From Hofstenia miamia (taxonomy: Eukaryota > Xenacoelomorpha > Acoela > Hofsteniidae), in assembly GCA_900660155.1 (NCBI GenBank), contig CABFPE010000715.1, positions 226,648 to 252,627 of the forward strand: DNA of 25,980 nucleotides, given 5' to 3'. Made by a program: the position numbers and the translations under genes. Below the pieces are notes generated by a model, which saw only the letters and a list, made by a program, of their open reading frames with translations, was not told the DNA's origin and did not search any database. Below are positions 20,061 to 25,980 of this stretch, one piece after another (position 1 is the stretch's first letter; every line of letters starts with the position of its first letter).

Positions 20061-20506
20061 AAAATAGATATAGAGAAAAAACAATTCCAATTCTTGCCAC
20101 ACACTGAGTATGAAGGACTGCCAGAAATAAATGTGGACAAAAAAGGCCAAGCTCTGCTACCAACACTAATGAGGGAGGAAATATCTGAAAAAGAAATAGT
20201 GGACAAACAGGGAGATGACATAATCCTTAGTGAAATTATAAAAAAGATAGAAGAACCTTGGACAACACTATCAAAATTAACAGCAGGATACTACAAATGC
20301 TACAAGTGGAAAATCAACAGGAAGGTATTACTATACGTTGAAGCCAACAATAACTGGATCATGATATCCGACTATTTCAAAAGAGACTTGATAAGGAAGA
20401 TACATGAGAAGGGCCACCTGGGAATCACACAGACGGAGAAAACCTTCAATGCAAGGTTTATAATGACAGCCATGAGGAAAGTTACCAAAGACATTATTAA
20501 TAAGTG
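20061..20506 (+). pseudogene. Integrase N-terminal zinc module, copy B
   Basis: Reads on from RNase H without a break in the frame 19698-20531. The H-x3-H pair (IHEKGHLGIT) is intact; the first Cys of the C-x2-C pair is present (INKCK) but similarity to copy A ends there, before the second Cys. The DDE core is missing. Confidence 0.8.
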
Positions 20507-20776
20507 TAAAACTATATCAAAAATACTATGAAATATTTTCACAGAAAATCAACAAGAGAAATCACCCAATAGCAGAGGACATTCAAAAGGTGCAATTTTA
20601 AAAATACGCAAATACAGTGACAACTGAACTAGAGGCGGTCTTGAAGATGACAAAACAAGTCGAATTTGAAAAAACCACATGGGCCAATCAACAGGCCGAA
20701 TCAATAATTCGGAAGGCGGACACACTGGTACATGGAGAATGAGCTGTGCTAAAAATAACACAAGCTGAGGAGGGCG
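20507..20776 (+). pseudogene. Unrecognised coding tail joined to the LTR
   Basis: One frame runs from about 20517 through the LTR boundary with two stops (near 20602 and 20740). Segments are NKRNHPIAEDIQKVQF, then TTELEAVLKMTKQVEFEK, then ANQQAESIIRKADTLVHGE, and the frame ends GV-stop, where TAG overlaps the first bases of the LTR (TGTAGC). It has no similarity by eye to the 3' end of element A, so it probably derives from a different LTR family. It is charged and helical in pattern. Function unknown. Confidence 0.5.
20766..20776 (+). promoter_or_regulatory. Polypurine tract
   Basis: GAGGAGGGCG adjoins TGTAGCATC, the first bases of the LTR. Confidence 0.55.
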
Positions 20777-21917
20777 TGTAGCATCATCCAAACAAATAAA
20801 AAATAAGCTGCAAACATTGAGCAGATTGAGAATAAGATCAAAGAAACGATGATTAGAAATATTGTATTTAGATCAATTAGATTAATTTAGATATAGTTGT
20901 ATTATGAAACCAAGAAACAATATGTGTCAAAAACAAGAGATTAGTATAAGTCAATAAAAATACTTTTGGCAAAACGAGGGGGCGAAATCACTTCCGTTAT
21001 TTTTAGCTGCCATCTTGGCAGAAGAAAAGTTTAAATTTGAAATTGACAGGTACTTTTCTGGAATTACTATAAATTCGAATTAAATACTGTAAGCAATTGA
21101 TAAAGAATTTTATTCGGAATTCTTATTTTTTCTACTATAATGGTTTGATGATTTAATATGATGTCGAGCTAATTGAGTGGTGTTTAGTAGTGGTCTGGAA
21201 CCATCATAGAGAACAATTCAAGAGTCCCTGTGCCAGACCATGAAAGTGCACATAGGTTAGGTATAGGGGTTTTCTCTAGATTAGTTGACTAGTGATCACT
21301 TACTACATGTATTGAAATAATTGCGATCAAACGGTTGGATGAACAAAACTTAGGAAATATATTAATACTATTTTAGATCCAAATTAATGACCAATAATGA
21401 CTGATAAAGTGACCGTACATGTATTAATTTATAAATATAAGTTAGGAAGCTGCTCAAAACTAATATATTTAGAGATGCCAATATATTTCTGTAATGGCTA
21501 TATGTAATATTAAATGAGCAGCTAGTAACAAGTCAGGTTGTGATCAAATAGAACACTTTACAAAATAGAGTTTAAGTTGAATTGTGTCATGTCTTGAGTA
21601 TGCACTGAGCTAGGATAAGGTACACATAAATAGTATCAATGAGATGAGGCGTGGAACTCAATCAAATGGAACATCAAAAGAGTTGGTGAAACTGGATGTG
21701 GAGATCAGCTTCAGGCAGATACCCACTATATTCATTGGAGAAAATGCTGCATGGCTTCATCACCTAAATAGTGAACAGTTAAATCTAGTTACATTAAGTT
21801 AATAGAAACAAAAGCTAAGCAATATCTAATTAGATAATTCCCTACTCACAAAATTACGACTAGTGTTATACAGTAGCAAGAGATAAATAGCAGTGATGCC
21901 TGGTAGAGGTTGATACA
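20777..21917 (+). mobile_element. LTR of about 1.14 kb (forward)
   Basis: Begins TGTAGCATCATCC and ends TTGATACA. Its reverse complement matches the solo LTR at 8172-9278 over the full length, which fixes both ends. It stands behind a polypurine tract and coding sequence, so it is a 3' LTR, but the matching 5' LTR is not in the window. Both copies contain a GCCATCTTGGC-like motif near one end (21011 here). Confidence 0.75.
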
Positions 21918-22900
21918 ATAGTAATTACAGAAATCCCTGCACAAGGACTAGAAAAATATATTTGTCAATTGACAGAAACATATTTTAAAGAAATCATTCA
22001 TGAAGATCAATATGCTTATAAAAGAGGTGTATCAGCATTGCATGCCTTAACTATAATTTACAATTACTGGTTGATGGAACTTAAAAAGAGCCCTCATGTT
22101 TTAATAATTTTCTACTTGATTTTACAAAGGCATTCAATAATGGCAACATAATATTTTGATAAGCTGCTTAGATTAGCATGAAGAGTTAAAAATGTACATA
22201 CCTTGGTATAAATCTTTCTTAGAAGAAAGATCACTTATAACATATAGATGGAAGTCTCTCAAAACCATTAATGAAATCTAAAGGACTGCCAGAAGAAACA
22301 GTACATGGTCCACGACTGTTCCCTATACTAATTAATCATTTAAAAATAAATAATGGATCTCTTGTGAAGTTTGCTGATGATATAACATATACAATAAACT
22401 GTACAAAGGAAGAAAATGCATATGGTGAAATATGTAACTTGGTCAAGAAAATTGAAGAGAAAAAATGCAAATAAATTTCAACAAAACTGTTGAAATTATA
22501 ATTAATACTATAAGAGGAGTACCTTTACCACCACCCCTAATATTAAATGGAAAAGAGATTAAACAAGTTACAAAGGCAAAGTTATTAGGTGTAGAAATAG
22601 ATACAAGTTTGAGTTTAGAATCAGAAATAACAAAAAGAATGAAAAAAGGAAGAAAATCACTTGTACTTCTTGCATTCTTAAAAAGGAAAGGATTCAAAAA
22701 AGATGATTTAGAACCATTCTATAAAACAGAGATTGTTAGCAAATGATGTATGCTTTTTTTGTTATATGTGGTGCAAAAATTCAAAGAATAGATTTTATTA
22801 CAAAGCATGCAGAGAAAATAATTGGCAAAGAACTAAAAAAGATAAGTGCAATTACATATTAAAATGTATAAAAAGAATTTGAAAAAGCAAGCAAATTTTT
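21918..22900 (+). pseudogene. LINE ORF2 reverse transcriptase, decayed
   Basis: Fragments in order: EIPAQGLEKYICQ and EIIHEDQYAYKRGVSALHAL (fingers; usually QFGFRKG-ST-HAL), then LDFTKAFN with the motif A Asp, then GLPEETVHGPRLFPILINHL (motif B, usually GVPQGSVLGPLLF), then LVKFADDITY (motif C, FADD), then KMQINFNKTVEIII, then KLLGVEIDTSLSLESEI, and finally a weakly readable C-terminal region with KHAEKIIGKEL. This is the full palm of a CR1/L2/Jockey-like LINE RT spread over three frames with stops. The endonuclease is missing. The longest clean pieces are 22271-22474 and 22465-22746. Confidence 0.8.
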
Positions 22901-22950
22901 CAAATTTGTAAATTACTACTGCCATGACTTGTTGCAGTCAAATAAAACAT
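21918..22950 (+). mobile_element. LINE reverse-transcriptase remnant (LINE 3)
   Basis: RT similarity starts immediately after the LTR and runs to a 3' end with AATAAAACATATA followed by a TCTA repeat. The 5' part of the LINE is absent from the left side of element B as far as can be seen. Confidence 0.7.
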
Positions 22951-22996
22951 ATATCTATCTATCTATCTATCTATATATATATATATATATATATAT
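22951..22996. repeat. TCTA/TA microsatellite
   Basis: About five TCTA units followed by about a dozen TA units. It follows the LINE 3' end directly and may have grown from its terminal repeat. Confidence 0.9.
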
Positions 22997-23343
22997 TGAC
23001 GGACTAGCGATTTGCAGAAATATGATTGAAACTAAAGTAAAAATGCCCTTCGACGCAGGCTTGAATTTGGTGTATGCAAGTCACTTTAGGTAATCAAATA
23101 GAGAATTTAAACACTTTTTGAATTATTTACCTACTTGATAATCATAAAACAACATTCAAATATGAGGCCATTGATGAAAAGCAATCTCTTTCCTACATTA
23201 CAAAATCAATTGTTTGAATATTATGCATTAGACGAAATTTTATTCAAAAATTTTTAAGCCCTCTAATGGTCAAGTAATGCAGTACAAATTTAATATAAAT
23301 GTAAAACTATTTGAAATTAAATGCACTCGTTTTATCACGATGT
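22997..23343. other. AT-rich stretch without a recognised gene
   Basis: No ORF or repeat of note. Confidence 0.4.
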
Positions 23344-24015
23344 TTAAACAACCAATGTAGTCAAGCACTTGTGGACCACAAGCAATTAACTGATGGCCCA
23401 CTGGTGGCTAATTGGTGGGCCACTTGTGGTAAAAGTGCTATTTTGGCATCAGAGAATATCTCAAAAATGTAATAGCAAACTCCTATATTAATAGTTTAAA
23501 CATTGCAGTTTAAACTAATACAAACCCAACAAAGAGTTGAAAAAACTCTAGCAAGCATACTATTCATTTGAATTTTAGTTTGGCAATGGAAAATATAATG
23601 AGATTTTTATTATAAGCAATAGCAAAAAGAATACTAAATGCCTAATTTATATTTAATTTTCAATTTCTGAAGAAATTGCAATTTTTAAACATTATTTTGT
23701 TCCAATAATTAAAAATAACTTTTGGCCAATTAAGTACTCATATAGGCATTAATTTCACGGTCCGTAAATAATTGATCATGAATAAATTAGTTTGAAACTT
23801 CATTCTGCAAACATCTTATAATTTTTGCAAACAGAAAATTGCAGAATTTTAAATAGTTATGAGATCTGAAAAGCATAATAATGAATAATATTTTAGTTGC
23901 AAGCATTAGCTCATACATTATTTATGATTAAATGTAAATCAGATGTCACTAGTGGTCCACCATTGGTCCACTGGTGGCTATGAGTGGCTGCAATTGCTAC
24001 TACTGCCACTACTTT
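23344..24015. repeat. Possible non-autonomous element bounded by palindrome clusters
   Basis: Two GC-richer clusters of short palindromes, at 23358-23440 and 23947-24010, flank about 500 bp of AT-rich DNA. Both contain CCACTGGTGGCTA and GTGG-CCAC type words (for example TTGTGGACCACAA on the left and AGTGGTCCACCA on the right). Read as an inverted pair they share GCAATT followed by CCAC words in the same order, as imperfect terminal inverted repeats would. No target-site duplication could be fixed. Confidence 0.3.
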
Positions 24016-24390
24016 TCGAAGCTTTTTGAAAACTAAATTATTTATTTGAAAATAACTTTATAAAGAGTAAAACCTCAATATTTACTATATATATATACAT
24101 AATATACATATACGTGCAATTCTGACTGCGAGTTTTTTCCTTTAGAATTCATTTGCGCTCAGTGAGGCTTTTTTGTCATAGTTGCTTGTGCCAGCAATAC
24201 TTCATTTCGTCTGAACTGACTTCAAATTTCTGTAGGGATAGCCTATACCCATACCTACATTATAAGATTTAAAAAAATTCGATTTTATAATTTTAGATTT
24301 TTATTTTACCATAGCCAGTCATGCCAGTATTAATAACAGAATTAAACAGCACAAGTATAAATACGCGAAAAGTGTCTATAGCAGTAGTAT
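24016..24390. other. Stretch without a recognised gene
   Basis: A short TA run lies near 24088-24100. From 24115 to 24240 the composition is less AT-rich, but no coding frame stands out. Confidence 0.35.
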
Positions 24391-24395
24391 GAATT

Positions 24396-24478
24396 GGGTC
24401 ATATTTCGTCTCACTTTTTTCTGATTGGTCAAGAGGTGGGTCATATTTTGTCTCAATTTTTGTGATTGGTTGAGAGGG
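24396..24478. repeat. Two 42-bp repeats, each with an inverted CCAAT box
   Basis: GGGTCATATTTCGTCTCA at 24396 recurs as GGGTCATATTTTGTCTCA at 24438. Each is followed by TGATTGGT, i.e. ACCAATCA on the minus strand. An ORF of 69 codons overlaps them on the minus strand (24502-24293) but has no recognisable domain. Confidence 0.6.
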
Positions 24479-24594
24479 TTGGCCTTTGACCTGAGACGCC
24501 ATGGATATTGCTGATGGTGTTTTACTGATGGCATGGAAGTCACGTACTTTTACTAGTTTTTGTGTTATGTGGTCTAATTTAGTTTTTTAGTTTT

Positions 24595-24712
24595 ACTTTC
24601 CCACATTAACTTACTTTACATGTATTACTTTCACACATTAACTTACTTTGCATTTTTTACTTTCCCACATTGACTTACTTTACATTTTTTACTTTCCCAC
24701 ATTAACTTACAT
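24595..24712. repeat. Minisatellite of 32-bp units, about 3.7 copies
   Basis: Units start at 24595, 24627, 24659 and 24691, each ACTTTCCCACATTAACTTAC-like followed by TTTACATTTTTT. The units differ at one to five positions. Confidence 0.9.
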
Positions 24713-25762
24713 TTTTTATTACATACTAATTTTAGTTGGTAAAATTTAATAACAAATGTTTGAATCAGCAAGATAATAATACTTGTTAAATGCATAATGA
24801 CCTTTTTCAGTAATAAAGCAAAATAATTTCTCGGAACTAGGTTATGCAAAAACTTGCAATTTCTAATATTTAATAAACGTATGTGGTAAAACCCACATAC
24901 ATGTTTAAAACAAGACAAAACTGTAGTTTATTCAACAATTTCCTTATAATGATCATATATATCATACTATTAAATTTGTCTATTGTGTTATTTTATCATC
25001 ATTGTTGTTGAAGGAATTCTGTAGGAAGCAAATGAATTTCACGTGATTGTATCTAAATTAATGACTAATAAATGAGGTGACAGATCACAGTATAAAACAT
25101 ATGACAATTAAAAGTTTAAATAAATTCAATAAAAAATTAACAAACAAACGGCATTTCTATTTATAATAAAGTATATAATTAATGTAATATCGGACTTCAA
25201 ATTTGCAGCAATTCATTAAAATAAAATTATGTTTTTAAAGGAAATATCTGTAAAACTAACTAGAGATAATATTGCAAAAAAAGCGTTAAGAATCAAAAAC
25301 AATATCTGAGATATAATTATAAAAATAGCTTATCAAAAAGTTTGAAATCTTTCAGAGTAGTTGTCTTTTTGAATTTCCATTATGTGGCTGTGTATATTCA
25401 TACGTGGTGAAAGTTGCATGCTTTCATAGACAATGTCAACATAAATTTTATCTATGGCCATTGTTCGGCTGCCAGAATGTAAACAACTATAAACACAGTA
25501 AAATTCCATTATACCATTGTGTGTACAATCTCTCTACAGAAAAAGTGTAATTTGTTATTAATTGTTCAACTGTCAAATGTATCTATTCATAGAGATTGAT
25601 ATCTACAAAACATGAAATCATTTTAACAATTAAAACATTTTCAAATCATATAAAACTAGAATTTTTCACAATTTGAATTATTACTATCATAAATTTGTTA
25701 TTAATACAAAACATTTAAAAATAACAAATAACTTATTTTACATTTTGAAAAATTGTTTATAC
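24713..25762. other. AT-rich stretch without a recognised gene
   Basis: No coding signal was recognised on either strand. One palindrome (ATGTGG...CCACAT, around 24880-24896) was noted. Confidence 0.4.
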
Positions 25763-25980
25763 TTAAATTTCATCAGTGTCTTTGATATTAAGAGTTAAAT
25801 AAATACTGCTAGTATCATTGAAATGAATGAACTCACCATTCAATGTATGGAAGCTAATTGTAATTCTATTAATGAATGGCTTTGAAGTTGGTTTATAAAT
25901 TATATGAGTTTTTTCATAATTGATGAATAGCTGATCATTTACACTATATACTGTGAATAAGGGTATTTGATCCAATAACG
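25763..25980 (-). CDS. C-terminal part of a capsid-lattice-like protein (partial)
   Basis: The minus-strand frame is open from the window edge to TAA at 25763, with no in-frame ATG, so the gene extends beyond the window and only about 71 residues are visible. The pattern is LTV-like strand, then INYEKTHIIYKPTSKPFINR, then ITISFHTLNGEFIHFNDTSS, ending IYLTLNI. The order Y-x-P, then F/I-N-x-I-x-I, then a G-x-x-I-x-F turn, then a final strand of alternating hydrophobics resembles the C-terminal end of capsid-lattice proteins encoded by Polinton/Maverick-type elements and their relatives in animal genomes. This is recalled, not searched. The frame is intact in the part seen. Other explanations cannot be excluded. 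Confidence 0.35.
   Translation of the reverse strand, partial: LLDQIPLFTVYSVNDQLFINYEKTHIIYKPTSKPFINRITISFHTLNGEFIHFNDTSSIYLTLNIKDTDEI

Larger units (their letters stand above)
17630..20506 (+). mobile_element. Ty3/Gypsy-type retrotransposon copy B, internal region
   Basis: Same family and orientation as element A; protein similarity runs from the end of gag to the zinc module of integrase. It is truncated at the left within gag and at the right after INKCK (about 20506), where sequence unrelated to A starts. Frameshifts break it into several ORFs. Confidence 0.88.

Noticed and set aside
19793..20221. Minus-strand ORF of 142 codons in element B
   Set aside because: Antisense of RNase H/integrase coding sequence, with the same cysteine-serine-rich composition as the matching antisense ORF in element A.
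24293..24502. Minus-strand ORF of 69 codons starting in CCATGG
   Set aside because: Repeated ETKYDP segments come from the 42-bp DNA duplication; no recognisable domain, so it was kept only as context for the CCAAT repeats.
24643..24918. Minus-strand ORF of 91 codons
   Set aside because: It covers the 32-bp minisatellite and its C-terminal residues just repeat the tandem unit; no domain.
1..25980. CRISPR arrays, bacterial operons, tRNA or rRNA genes
   Set aside because: No regularly spaced short repeats with unique spacers, no ribosome binding site patterns, and no full cloverleaf or rRNA-like sequence was seen; the content is animal transposon DNA.

Overview
The window looks like AT-rich (about 70% by eye) nuclear DNA of an invertebrate animal, probably aquatic. 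It carries no operons, ribosome binding sites or bacterial genes. Instead it holds decayed retrotransposons typical of metazoans (Ty3/Gypsy elements, and LINEs with an APE endonuclease and a CCHC-knuckle ORF1), animal polyadenylation signals and microsatellites. The species cannot be fixed from the sequence; a cnidarian or a mollusc would fit.

Layout, left to right. 1-311 (minus): fragment of a DNA-transposon-type protein. 1525-2196: 5'-truncated LINE tail between an imperfect 42-bp target-site duplication. 2440-7950 (plus): Ty3/Gypsy element A, with remnants of gag, protease, RT, RNase H and integrase and then an unrecognised third ORF, ending at a polypurine tract and an apparent LTR start at 7951. 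8172-9278: solo LTR in reverse orientation, flanked by CTGG duplications. 9296-9540: degenerate array of about 63-bp units. 10105-10505 (minus): RT-start fragment of another Gypsy family. 10700-14000: mostly featureless AT-rich DNA with a 56-bp tandem duplication. 14010-15635 (plus): broken LINE with ORF1 zinc knuckles and endonuclease. 16198-16515 (plus): a short intact ORF with a signal peptide and a PLAT/LH2-like domain, the best candidate host gene. 17630-20506 (plus): Gypsy element B, a sister copy of A, joined to a 260-bp coding tail and a 1.14-kb LTR (20777-21917). 21918-22950 (plus): LINE reverse-transcriptase remnant with a TCTA/TA tail. 23340-24015: two clusters of short palindromes that may bound a non-autonomous element. 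24595-24712: 32-bp tandem repeat. 25763-25980 (minus): end of an ORF resembling capsid-lattice proteins of Polinton/Maverick-type elements.

Almost every coding signal is a mobile-element relic with frameshifts and stops. Copies A and B are direct repeats about 15 kb apart and each repairs the reading of the other: B keeps the protease DTG motif and the RT thumb that A has lost, while A keeps the integrase core and 3' ORF missing from B. The two copies of the 1.1-kb LTR form a large inverted repeat about 11.5 kb apart. No defence system, CRISPR array or bacterial-type locus was seen. The points most worth following up are the third ORF of element A, the mosaic 3' end of element B, the PLAT-like gene and the capsid-like ORF at the right edge.
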